Source: an uncultured Bacteroidales bacterium
Lineage (GTDB): Bacteria > Bacteroidota > Bacteroidia > Bacteroidales > Muribaculaceae
Assembly: GCA_949123685.1 (NCBI GenBank)
Contig: CASBHZ010000006.1
Span: forward strand, 5,171-69,170
Direction of reading: 5' to 3'
DNA length: 64,000 bases
Shown: positions 1-8,516 of the stretch, piece by piece
How the letters are laid out: each line of letters starts with the position of its first letter
Numbering within the stretch: position 1 is the first letter of the stretch
The notes under the pieces: model-generated
The model's database searches: none
The model's input: the letters and a program-made list of their open reading frames with translations, nothing else
Told to the model about the DNA's origin: nothing
Translations under genes and position numbers: made by a program

Positions 1-173
1 AACGGAATGATTTCAAGATATACCCGGTATTCGTCCGTACCGAATCGTGGCTTTGATAATCTCAAACCTGCCATGTATGGTTTGAGTATAAAAAATAGGG
101 TGCGGTCAGTATATTTCGACAATAATGGGAATCTCTTTTGCCATTCTTTAAATATTTCTTCAAATCCTATCAT
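1..173 (-). CDS. Candidate immunity protein for the RHS toxin (partial, cut by window edge)
   Basis: This is the first 57 codons of a minus-strand gene that runs off the left edge. The ATG at 173 lies 5 bp after the stop of the RHS toxin gene. The peptide begins MIGFEEIFKEWQKRFPLLSK and continues through an FFILKPYMAGL stretch to RVYLEIIP at the edge. It has no signal peptide, as expected for a cytoplasmic protein. I do not recognise the family. The inference that it is the cognate immunity protein rests on position alone: in polymorphic toxin systems the immunity gene directly follows the toxin tip. It could instead be an unrelated downstream gene. Confidence 0.55.
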   Translation of the reverse strand, partial: MIGFEEIFKEWQKRFPLLSKYTDRTLFFILKPYMAGLRLSKPRFGTDEYRVYLEIIP

Positions 174-178
174 ACATA

Positions 179-3100
179 TTATGGTTTTATTATTATTGTA
201 GGATATCCCCATGCCTTTCTGTATTTTTGCATCTGTATGGATTGGTTAAGCATGAATGGTGTTTTGTCTGGATATCCAAATTTCCAGTCATAAATAACAT
301 GATTTTTATTATCAAGTACATCAAGAATCAGTTTCTTTCCATCTAATTTTTTTGAGTCACCAAATGTCAAATGTCTCTCTTCAACCATACTTTGGTATCT
401 TTTTAATACATCGGTCGCATATTTGTGTTTCCTTGACCCCGCTGCATGTCCCTTTCCTCCGATATGGAGTTCGGCATTGGTCGCGGCCCTTTGTACAAGC
501 ATTCTAGTCGAGTATTTTCCAGTCCAGAAGTTGCGGCTCTGGTTCAAGGCTTTGACACCGCCGCTGACACCTCCAGTCACGCCACCGGTAAGACCGTCTA
601 TAGCTCCCTCCTTAAGACCATCCAGCAGGGAGTCGCCGAAGTCATTGCCATACATCAGTGAATTGCCTGTCCCCAGAATGAATCCCGAAGAGGCACCCAT
701 CGATGCACCTGTGATAGCTCCGTTGATGAAACCTGTGGTACCTGCCGCCACCCCCATCATGGTTCCTCCCAATGCTCCGGCAACAGCAACCCCCACTGCT
801 GCGCTGACACCTCCCGCCACGGCTCCCGTGAATGCATATCCGGCAAGCCTGCCTACCATGTTCCATCCGCTCGCAGATGATATGTCGTTCCAATGAACGG
901 CAACGTTTATCGTGGCTCCCACAAAGGCGGCAACTGCCAGCCACAGGAACTCCCCGTCCCGGTCGACATATTTGAAAGGGTTGTTCAGGGCGTATGAGAA
1001 GCGGTTAAACGATTGCAGGTAGTCTGGCATCTGGATGTATGGATCCGGGGAGAGGAACCGTCCTGTAAGTGGGTCGTATAGGCGCGCGTTCATGTTTATA
1101 AGTCCGAACCAAGGTAGATGCTCATGACCGGTGTATCCTCTTCCGAGAAGCAGTTCAGGATCGCCGTTCGGACTCTTATCGAATTTCTCAAGTGTCAGGG
1201 GATTGCGGAGTCCTCCCCAAGCATCATAGCTCATTTCCTGTAAAACATACCCGTTTGAATCTATCAGATGTGTAATACTTCCGAGATAATCGCGTAGTAT
1301 ATTACAGGTAACGTTATAGTCTCTCTCCGTGGCGTATATTGCTGGGGCATCATAGTAGTCACCAAAAAGATACAGTTTCTCAAAAGGTGACGAGTCCCAG
1401 ACATCACACTCATAGCAACCCCCGAGATAATGACGGTCAAGGAGCTGGATATTTCCTCTTGTCACGTGCATCCTGACCCTGTCGGAGATACCATTATATG
1501 TAAAGTATGCCTTTACTCTGTTTTCAGATATTGAGTCCGGCCGAGAGAATGAGGTGTACGATATCTCTTGCGTGCGTGCCGGCATACTGTCTCCATAGGG
1601 CGTTATGTCCGTTATGGCATGGGGCTTGTAGAAATAGTTGTATCCGAATGCACCGACATCGCTTCTGTCCGTTATGTTACCCCAGTAGTTGTAGGAGAAC
1701 TCTTGGGTGTCTGTGGAAACAAGCCTGTTGAGATTGTCGTATGCCAGCCCTTCTGACTGTCCGTTCACGAGATCCTCTCTGCGTGTCAGGTTTGATGTCG
1801 AGGGGTCAAAATCATATGAATAGTCTTGGATATTATGTGATTTTTCGATGTATGCGGTACGTCGTTCTGGAAGACCTCCGCTGCTCCAACTGTATTTCTG
1901 GGTGATTGACTGGGTCTGTATCTGTTCCGGATTTCCACTTGTATCCTCGGCATCCAGTCGGTACACGGAAATTCCGTTTACCTTGCCCTCGACAAACGTC
2001 CCATTGGCGTAGGTATATTCTTCTGTCAGCTCCAGCCCGGTCCAAGTGGTGTACTTTATGGAATTGACATTGCCGTCAGCGTATGAATAGTCTCTTCGCA
2101 TCCAGATTCCGTTCACTCCCACCTCAAGTCGGGTCGCCACCCTGCCGCAGTTATCGTATGTGATGGTCTGTGAAGTTCCATTGTCAGAAGACACAGATGT
2201 CAGTCTATTGTTGCTGTCGTAGGTGTATGTTGTAATAAGTTCAGGTGTTATGATTTTCTTAAGTCGGTTTAGCCCATCGTACTCATATTTGATTTCCTTG
2301 CCATCTGATGACCTTCTGCTAAGATTTCCCCACTCATCGTAATATGAATTTATAGAACCGGCAGCGGCATCTCCGAGGCAGGACAGTCTACGGTATCTGT
2401 CATAATAGATCCATGTTGTCAGACCCAGCGGAGCCTGTATGGTCGCCGGTTGCCCGTCGGCAGCACGGTCATACGATAGGACTCCTCCTCCGGCATCGGT
2501 TGAAGTAAGTAGGTGTCCCTGAGAGTCGTAAGTGCGTCTGATCGGAACGTTGTCTTCCGTGGTAGTTACAGCTGCCCCATCGTAGCTGTAGAGGGTGTGT
2601 CTTCCGGATGGCTCTGATACTGTCAGTAACCTGTTATGAGTGTCATACTCATAATCTGTCCACTGTGACGCAGTTGAGCCTCTGAACGGTAGAGATTCAC
2701 GCGCAAGGTTGCCGTGTATGTCGTATGTTCTGTCGATTTTCCTTATTTTCCCGTCAAAACGAGTGTCGCAGTTGCGCACCGTCCTACCCAAGGCATCAAG
2801 ACTTTCAGAGATGGGCGGTTCTCCGGTGCTCTCAGTGGAGATAGTACATATTCCAGGCGAGCCGGCTTTTGTCCATTCGTAGGTTGTGATCCTTTGGGTA
2901 TTGTCCGGGAATGAGCGGGAAATTTCCCTGCCGAACGGATCATACGATATGGAAGTTGTTCCCGTATAGTCTTGTATTGCGCTTACTCTCCCGTATGCGT
3001 CATATGTGTATGTCCGTGAGCATCCCCACGGGTCGGTCTCTCCTGACAGCAGTCCATCTTGAGTATATGTATATGCATAGGTGAGTCCATTCGTGGACTC

Positions 3101-6100
3101 ATATGGCTTGACAGTTTTTCCTGTGACATTGCCATGGCTGTCGTAAGAGTATTCGGTGCGTTCGACCTGGTTACCGTTGACGTATTTTACTGCCGCTATC
3201 GGCTGCCTGTGCCGGTGTTCCGCGAAAAGCAGCCTTTCCACGTACCGGTCGTCTCCTCTTGTTGTCGTAACCTTGACATCGGTTGCAAACCCTACGCTGT
3301 ATATGTCACTCTCATCGGCATTGGTGCCGTAAGTAGTCTCCTTGAGGATCTTTATTCCGTCCGAATACGTCGCTGTTTCGGTCAGCGGGAATCCGTACCG
3401 GTCATAGGTGTATGAAAAGTCAGCGGTATATCCTGTAAGCAGGTTCTTCTCGGTCTTTGTATCAAGCAGTATTATCTTTTTTCCGCCCGGTTTTATGTCG
3501 ACGGAATAGTTGGTGTATGTCTCGAAAGAAGGGGAGACAACACTGACCGGTACGCTGTGGTTGTAAGGGTCGTATGTGCTCACGGTCATGTCACCGTGGC
3601 TGTCGAACGATGTGACCTTTTCGAAACCACGGAAACCGAGTCCCATGCGGTGGAGTACCGCGTTCTCATAGGCATATGTACTCTCACTGCATAGTTTTCC
3701 GTCAATAAGTGATTCGGTACGTGCGAGCACCATCATCGGCTCGCGTATGGATACGTAAGGGAAGGCATTCTTGGAGCTATGGGTGTAGTTGCCACCCTCC
3801 AGATGTGAATCACAGAGAGATCGGTAGTCATTCTTCTCAATCAGCCCGAGACTGCTAATCATGCCCGTAAGAAGTTGCTCGCGCGACTTGTCCTTAATGA
3901 AGGAATACTTTGTCACTTTCCCTTTATGGAGGCATAGCAACTGTGAGAACGGGTTGCAGCTGTTGATGTCCGTTGGCACGAGAATAGAATTCGCAGATGC
4001 GAACTGGGTGCGTATGCTCGTTGTCCATGGTCGTCCTGACGCGGATGCGAACGTGTCGAAACCGGATGAATCATATTTGATTATGTCTGTTCTCCCATCG
4101 GAATCTATATCTTGGGTAACAAACCCCGAACCGTCATCTGTCGGTTTGCCAGGTCCCAAAGAGGTGGAATTTATGAACTTTCCGTCTCCGCTTGAATAGT
4201 ATATTGTCCAATTATTGGTATTTCCTGTGGTTCCGCGTTTAGGGGAAACCGCCAAATCAACGAGTCCGTCACCATTGAACTCACCGGTGAAAATGTCCTT
4301 GTCAGCAAGTTGTAAGCGGCTTGGAAGATAGCGTGACGCAAGGAGCCTCAGTTTCAATGCCCCGTCATCGGATATGTCAAAAGTATAGGTATGACATCCG
4401 GACTCATTTATCAGGCAGATATCTGTCTTGCCATCACCGTCAACATCAAATGCCATAAGTTTGTCGGAGTTGTTAGCGGCATGATGCTCGTCAGTTACAT
4501 TCGTGCCCATTAACAAAAGCTTGAAATCGAATTCACGTCCGTTATAGAGAATCCTGTCGTTCTCCAGATCGAAGAGATAGCATCTTGTCGGTATTGCCGT
4601 GTCATTGCAGGGATTGTGCATGCAGACTGCGAGCACTTCCATTTTCCCGTCACCATTGAAATCACCGGGGTAGAAGAACTTGGGCTGTACACTGCCCACA
4701 TTATGCTCGTCGACATGTAGCGTTTCAAAATCGTACGTACGCGTGTAAAGGCGCTGGAGTCCCGTGTGTAAATTTGAACGTAATACAGTGAATGAGAGAC
4801 GGTCAAGGTGCATATGCTGGTAATTGTTGACCTTTACGACAAACTCTTCCTGTCCACCTCTGAGGTTGGCACAGAATATGTCAACGAATCCAGTTCCGGT
4901 CACAAGACTGGGCATTGGGGATGCAAAACTTTCAGACAGACCGGTGTACAGAAAGATTTTTTCATCATCCAGATATTTGTTTTCAAGCCTGTTCGTCTCT
5001 TTTCTGAAAGCTGCTCGAGACTGATATTTATGCCAGCATGTATTCTTGTTTGGAAGTACGATGAGTCCGTCGTCGGTGTTACCGTAATTGAAACGCCCCT
5101 TTACAACTTTGATCATTTTTTTGTCATCAGACTCGTACCATTCAATAAGTTGTGTCGTGTCAACTTTGTATCTTTCCTCTGTACGTCCACTGCCGTAAAT
5201 GAAGCGTATAGGGTTGAATTGATCTTGCCCTGAAGAGTATTCAATTGATGACAGGTGTGACACATCGTTGTGAAGCGAAAGATTGAGAGTGTATTCTCCC
5301 ATTGTCAGTTCCCCGTGTAGACATGTAATTGATGCAAGGTGTTTCCTGATTGCTGTGTATTTACCGCTGATGTATGTTGTGATTGGATCTGTCCTTTCTC
5401 TGTAAGCGAACTTTAAGGAGGCTCCGTTGTATTCAATTTTTGAGATGAAATAATAGTTGTCTTCAAGACTATAGACATATGTTGCAATGTTTCCGTGGAT
5501 GTCGGAAACTGATGTTATAGGATAATAAAGTGTGTTTTCCGAATTCGAGGTATATCCGAACCGGGCGGTGCTTCCATCCGGATATGACACCTTGAAATAC
5601 GTCATGACGGTTCCGGATATATAGCCAGTTGCCTTGATGTTGCCCTGTTCGGACTCGTAGGTGATTGAACCGGAAGATGAGGAATCGGTTTTAATGAGCC
5701 TTATCCCGTCAATATAGAATGAGTCCGAGTTGTTCATCTGGATGCCCTCACGTTTATTATCGTGGAAAGGGTTCTTACCTCCTCTTGTGATTATAGGTAT
5801 GCCGGAGAGTGCCCAGCCTTGCCCGACCACCGAGTTTCCCGACTGGCTATTATAGGCAAGGGATATTTGGGGCTGGAAGCCGTTCATTCCCGGATATGCC
5901 TTGATTGGAACCTCATATGTCTTGGCACCTGTCTGTGTCATTCCAGACTTTATTTCTATCTCCCCGACAGTATTTGTCTTGTCGATCTGAGCAACGTCTG
6001 GAAGTATGGGATTTGAGATGCTTGAGGTATATCCTGTGATGACACTTGCAGGGGATATTTCTGCATGTGAATCTCTCAAAAGAGAGTCAGGGTAATGGCA

Positions 6101-6301
6101 TTCTCTTACTTCCGGATATAATGCCCGTAGGAGGGAATCTTCATATGCCGCGAAGCGTTCTTCCGACCATCCATCGAACGGGTTCGAACCTTTTATGGAA
6201 TCGGTGGGAGATTTTTCATTTCTTGTGGAAGCATAAGTCGGTTGCAATATTGTTGCAAATATTGCAAGAAAGATTAGAAGATAGTGGTTGAGTTTGTTCA
6301 T
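179..6301 (-). CDS. SpvB/RHS-repeat polymorphic toxin with C-terminal nuclease-like domain
   Basis: This 2040-residue secreted protein has a signal peptide (residues 1-25, ending PTYAS). An SpvB-type N-terminal domain follows from about 100 (GEIEIKSGMTQTGAKTYEVP, GWALSGIPIITRGG). FG-GAP/VCBS calcium-type repeats come next (FNGDGKMEVLAV, DVDGDGKTDICLI, FNGDGLVDLAV, DIDSDGRTDIIKYD), then a long array of YD repeats. The RHS-associated core is near 1690-1785 (DYLGSITHLIDSNGYVL, NARLYDPLTGRFLSPDPY). A Gly/Ala-rich hydrophobic stretch follows at about 1790-1930, then a tip of about 100 residues. The tip has LDV and YDWKFG, which fit the acidic/D-x-K spacing of a PD-(D/E)XK nuclease. Family knowledge says the RHS shell encapsulates the tip and releases it into a competitor. 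The nuclease activity is inferred. Confidence 0.93.
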   Translation of the reverse strand: MNKLNHYLLIFLAIFATILQPTYASTRNEKSPTDSIKGSNPFDGWSEERFAAYEDSLLRALYPEVRECHYPDSLLRDSHAEISPASVITGYTSSISNPILPDVAQIDKTNTVGEIEIKSGMTQTGAKTYEVPIKAYPGMNGFQPQISLAYNSQSGNSVVGQGWALSGIPIITRGGKNPFHDNKREGIQMNNSDSFYIDGIRLIKTDSSSSGSITYESEQGNIKATGYISGTVMTYFKVSYPDGSTARFGYTSNSENTLYYPITSVSDIHGNIATYVYSLEDNYYFISKIEYNGASLKFAYRERTDPITTYISGKYTAIRKHLASITCLHGELTMGEYTLNLSLHNDVSHLSSIEYSSGQDQFNPIRFIYGSGRTEERYKVDTTQLIEWYESDDKKMIKVVKGRFNYGNTDDGLIVLPNKNTCWHKYQSRAAFRKETNRLENKYLDDEKIFLYTGLSESFASPMPSLVTGTGFVDIFCANLRGGQEEFVVKVNNYQHMHLDRLSFTVLRSNLHTGLQRLYTRTYDFETLHVDEHNVGSVQPKFFYPGDFNGDGKMEVLAVCMHNPCNDTAIPTRCYLFDLENDRILYNGREFDFKLLLMGTNVTDEHHAANNSDKLMAFDVDGDGKTDICLINESGCHTYTFDISDDGALKLRLLASRYLPSRLQLADKDIFTGEFNGDGLVDLAVSPKRGTTGNTNNWTIYYSSGDGKFINSTSLGPGKPTDDGSGFVTQDIDSDGRTDIIKYDSSGFDTFASASGRPWTTSIRTQFASANSILVPTDINSCNPFSQLLCLHKGKVTKYSFIKDKSREQLLTGMISSLGLIEKNDYRSLCDSHLEGGNYTHSSKNAFPYVSIREPMMVLARTESLIDGKLCSESTYAYENAVLHRMGLGFRGFEKVTSFDSHGDMTVSTYDPYNHSVPVSVVSPSFETYTNYSVDIKPGGKKIILLDTKTEKNLLTGYTADFSYTYDRYGFPLTETATYSDGIKILKETTYGTNADESDIYSVGFATDVKVTTTRGDDRYVERLLFAEHRHRQPIAAVKYVNGNQVERTEYSYDSHGNVTGKTVKPYESTNGLTYAYTYTQDGLLSGETDPWGCSRTYTYDAYGRVSAIQDYTGTTSISYDPFGREISRSFPDNTQRITTYEWTKAGSPGICTISTESTGEPPISESLDALGRTVRNCDTRFDGKIRKIDRTYDIHGNLARESLPFRGSTASQWTDYEYDTHNRLLTVSEPSGRHTLYSYDGAAVTTTEDNVPIRRTYDSQGHLLTSTDAGGGVLSYDRAADGQPATIQAPLGLTTWIYYDRYRRLSCLGDAAAGSINSYYDEWGNLSRRSSDGKEIKYEYDGLNRLKKIITPELITTYTYDSNNRLTSVSSDNGTSQTITYDNCGRVATRLEVGVNGIWMRRDYSYADGNVNSIKYTTWTGLELTEEYTYANGTFVEGKVNGISVYRLDAEDTSGNPEQIQTQSITQKYSWSSGGLPERRTAYIEKSHNIQDYSYDFDPSTSNLTRREDLVNGQSEGLAYDNLNRLVSTDTQEFSYNYWGNITDRSDVGAFGYNYFYKPHAITDITPYGDSMPARTQEISYTSFSRPDSISENRVKAYFTYNGISDRVRMHVTRGNIQLLDRHYLGGCYECDVWDSSPFEKLYLFGDYYDAPAIYATERDYNVTCNILRDYLGSITHLIDSNGYVLQEMSYDAWGGLRNPLTLEKFDKSPNGDPELLLGRGYTGHEHLPWFGLINMNARLYDPLTGRFLSPDPYIQMPDYLQSFNRFSYALNNPFKYVDRDGEFLWLAVAAFVGATINVAVHWNDISSASGWNMVGRLAGYAFTGAVAGGVSAAVGVAVAGALGGTMMGVAAGTTGFINGAITGASMGASSGFILGTGNSLMYGNDFGDSLLDGLKEGAIDGLTGGVTGGVSGGVKALNQSRNFWTGKYSTRMLVQRAATNAELHIGGKGHAAGSRKHKYATDVLKRYQSMVEERHLTFGDSKKLDGKKLILDVLDNKNHVIYDWKFGYPDKTPFMLNQSIQMQKYRKAWGYPTIIIKP

Positions 6302-6362
6302 GATTGTTAAATTGCTTCAGTTTTATTGGAAATTTATAGTGACTGCAGCGGATGTCATATGG

Positions 6363-6393
6363 CAAATTTAACAATACATATCTATAAACCAAA
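6363..6393 (-). promoter_or_regulatory. Promoter of the RHS toxin gene
   Basis: On the minus strand there is a TTTG -33 box (6393-6390), a 19-bp spacer and a TAAATTTG -7 box (6370-6363). This matches the Bacteroidetes consensus and predicts a leader of about 55 nt before the ATG at 6301. Confidence 0.6.
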
Positions 6394-6465
6394 ATATTTT
6401 TGCAAGAACTTTGCAATATATTTTGGTAGAGGATTATGATTTTGAAATTGAGTTTATGTTGTTGT

Positions 6466-7047
6466 TCAGAAGAGTTTGAGTTCTTGGTAGAGTCGGTGGA
6501 CGGGAAGCCCCATGACATTGTAGAAACTGCCGTTTATCCATTCCACTGCAATGCAACCAATCCACTCCTGGATGCCATAGGCGCCGGCTTTGTCAAGAGG
6601 CAGATAGTTCTCTACATAATAGGTTATGTCTTCTTCGGATAGTTCTGCAAATTTGACCTCTGTTTCTGAAGTGAAAGAAGTGCGCCGATCAGCAGTGAGT
6701 ATGCAGACACCTGTGATGACCGTGTGGACTTTTCCTGAAAGTTCCTTTAACATTTGCACTGCCTCTGAGGAGTTTTTAGGTTTGCCATAAACTTTCTCAT
6801 CTTTAATGACCAAAGTATCGGCTGTGATTATCATTTCATTGCCACGAATATTTTCAAGATATGCGTCAGCCTTTTTATTGGCTATGTATTGAGGAACTTC
6901 AGTTTTAGGCATATCTTCAGGATATGATTCATCAATCCCTCCAAGACTGATCGGACTGAAGGGTATTCTTAAATCTGACAACAATTCTCTGCGTCGAGGA
7001 GATTTGCTTGCCAAAAGAATATGATATTTGTTTAGATTCTCAAGCAT
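6466..7047 (-). CDS. maf: Maf-family nucleotide pyrophosphatase
   Basis: This 193-residue protein belongs to the Maf/Ham1-like family, which hydrolyses non-canonical or modified nucleoside triphosphates to monophosphates in the cytoplasm. The signature LLASKSPRRRELLSDL is at residues 11-26. The central ITADTLV motif with its acidic residue, and KPKNSSEA, are present, and the length is normal. The ATG at 7047 lies only 4 bp from a 21-bp inverted-repeat arm that separates this gene from kdsC. It is last in a minus-strand run of housekeeping genes. Substrate specificity cannot be read from the sequence. Confidence 0.93.
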   Translation of the reverse strand: MLENLNKYHILLASKSPRRRELLSDLRIPFSPISLGGIDESYPEDMPKTEVPQYIANKKADAYLENIRGNEMIITADTLVIKDEKVYGKPKNSSEAVQMLKELSGKVHTVITGVCILTADRRTSFTSETEVKFAELSEEDITYYVENYLPLDKAGAYGIQEWIGCIAVEWINGSFYNVMGLPVHRLYQELKLF

Positions 7048-7051
7048 AATA

Positions 7052-7236
7052 TAAGTAAGTAATAAAAATTAACCGACATATGTAAGTAATGAAATCTTGC
7101 ACTATAAAACTTGTTCTTTTTGGCTATTTTTACCTTGTAATTCAGTCGCATATGCCTATATGCTCCTTCATCACGCAGCAAAAATATCTCAAAAATAACT
7201 ACGTTTTATATGTGCATTAATTTTTTTACTTACTTA
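7052..7236. repeat. 185-bp intergenic element with 21-bp terminal inverted repeats
   Basis: The gap between kdsC and maf is bracketed by TAAGTAAGTAAtAAAAATTAA (from 7052) and its inverted partner ending at 7236, with one mismatch over about 20 bp. The left arm plus four further bases (7052-7076) is repeated exactly, in reverse orientation, at 14291-14315 just before another start codon. The interior (about 145 bp) has no ORF. It could be a MITE-like insertion or a long-range RNA stem. Confidence 0.55.
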
Positions 7237-7241
7237 ATGAT

Positions 7242-7766
7242 TTACCATCCGAAAGCATGTGCATCCGAAAGCCATTCGTTTTTTGATTTAAGCACTTGTT
7301 CCACAACATCTCTCACACATCCGTATCCTCCATCAAATCTGGATACATAGAGCGCGGTTTCTCTTACCTCCCATGCTGCATCACGTGGTGCACACGGAAG
7401 TCCTGCAATGCGCATGCATTTTAAATCGGGAATATCGTCACCCATATATATGACTTCTTCATTTTTCAATCCGTTATTTTCAATCCATGTCTGGAATATT
7501 TCAAGTTTATGGGATGCTTTCTGGAATATATCCTTAAAACCAAGCGCCTGATATCTGTTTTTTATAGCCACAGTGTTCCCGCCTGTGATTATAGCAAGTT
7601 TATAACCGAGTTTGGCAGCGAGTTGCAAGGCGTATCCGTCTTTGATATTAGCCATTCTCAAGGGTTCTCCTTCCTCCGACATCGGGATTACGGAAGGGGA
7701 GAGGACACCGTCTACATCAAAGACGAATCCCTTGATTTTTGTCAAGTCATAATTTATTCCGCTCAT
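7242..7766 (-). CDS. kdsC: KDO-8-phosphate phosphatase (KdsC-type HAD hydrolase)
   Basis: This 174-residue member of HAD subfamily C0 has motif I as FVFDVDGVLSP (residues 14-24, nucleophile Asp and acid/base Asp). Motif II is around AIITGG, and motif III/IV is YMGDDIPDLKCM. The size and the lack of a cap domain match tetrameric KdsC, which dephosphorylates KDO-8-phosphate to KDO for lipid A core synthesis. The gene lies 16 bp after the Rossmann protein gene and is probably co-transcribed with it. KdsB, the next enzyme, is encoded at 51549, far away in the same window. A related sugar-phosphate phosphatase is the main alternative. Confidence 0.88.
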   Translation of the reverse strand: MSGINYDLTKIKGFVFDVDGVLSPSVIPMSEEGEPLRMANIKDGYALQLAAKLGYKLAIITGGNTVAIKNRYQALGFKDIFQKASHKLEIFQTWIENNGLKNEEVIYMGDDIPDLKCMRIAGLPCAPRDAAWEVRETALYVSRFDGGYGCVRDVVEQVLKSKNEWLSDAHAFGW

Positions 7767-7782
7767 ATCTAAATTTCAGTAC

Positions 7783-8496
7783 TTATTTATGATGTGTTGA
7801 TATAATGGAGGAGCTAAGGGTTTTGTATATATTTGCCAATTCCTTATCGGAATTTAGGAACGAAAGGTGGGAGTCTATGGTTTTACTGTCTTGGCGCACC
7901 GCCGGTCCTGTTTGAGACTCGAACGGGGAGAGGCGTTCCGTCTTTTTTAATGTCTCTTTCAGGAGAGGGCGGATCATGTCGAAACACATTCCATTCTCGG
8001 TAAGCAATCTGTCGGATATGTTCCAAAGATGATTAGTGAAATTGCAAGCGAAAACAGACGCTACATGCAATACTTTCCTTTTTTCCGAATCTGCAATATG
8101 AATATTTGAACTTATTAATGAAGCTAAACATGTTAACTGCTTTTCCGTATCTTTGTCTGCGGCCTCGATAAAAAAAGGAATTTCAGAATAATTAAGGTCT
8201 GCGCCTTTTGTAAAGGTCTGTAACGGATAAAACACACCTGTTTTTTCGTTTCTGAAACTCAAAATGTTCAGAGGAGCAGATCCGGAGGTGTGGGCTATGA
8301 TTCCTTTAGTGGCAGGCATTGATTTTGCAACTGACGATATTGCGTTGTCAGATACGGAGATCAATGTAATGTCCGCGTCATTGTTAAATCCTTCGAAAGT
8401 GTGAGGGTTGACAATAGCGACATCAGCTTTGCCCATAAAGGCTTTGTGTAAGTGAGTTGCCACATTCCCTCTCCCTATAATGTTTATCTTCATCAA
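7783..8496 (-). CDS. Rossmann-like / DUF2520 domain protein
   Basis: This 237-residue protein opens with a dinucleotide-binding fold (INIIGRGNVATHL, Gly-rich loop at residues 6-12; the second Met of MMK may be the true start). SVSDNAI and IAHTSGSAPL follow, as in 6-phosphogluconate or F420-dependent dehydrogenase-like domains. The C-terminal half is helical and matches the DUF2520 partner domain (FACNFTNHLW). These proteins resemble ketopantoate or pyrroline-5-carboxylate reductases, but no substrate is established. Its place directly before kdsC is a common arrangement in Bacteroidales, as I recall it. Confidence 0.8.
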   Translation of the reverse strand: MMKINIIGRGNVATHLHKAFMGKADVAIVNPHTFEGFNNDADITLISVSDNAISSVAKSMPATKGIIAHTSGSAPLNILSFRNEKTGVFYPLQTFTKGADLNYSEIPFFIEAADKDTEKQLTCLASLISSNIHIADSEKRKVLHVASVFACNFTNHLWNISDRLLTENGMCFDMIRPLLKETLKKTERLSPFESQTGPAVRQDSKTIDSHLSFLNSDKELANIYKTLSSSIISTHHK

Positions 8497-8516
8497 TCAA
8501 AAATTATTTATCTTTT

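Noticed and set aside
423..896. Pro/Ala-rich 157-codon ORF opposite the RHS gene
   Set aside because: Antisense shadow of the Gly/Ala-rich pre-toxin region; low-complexity translation.
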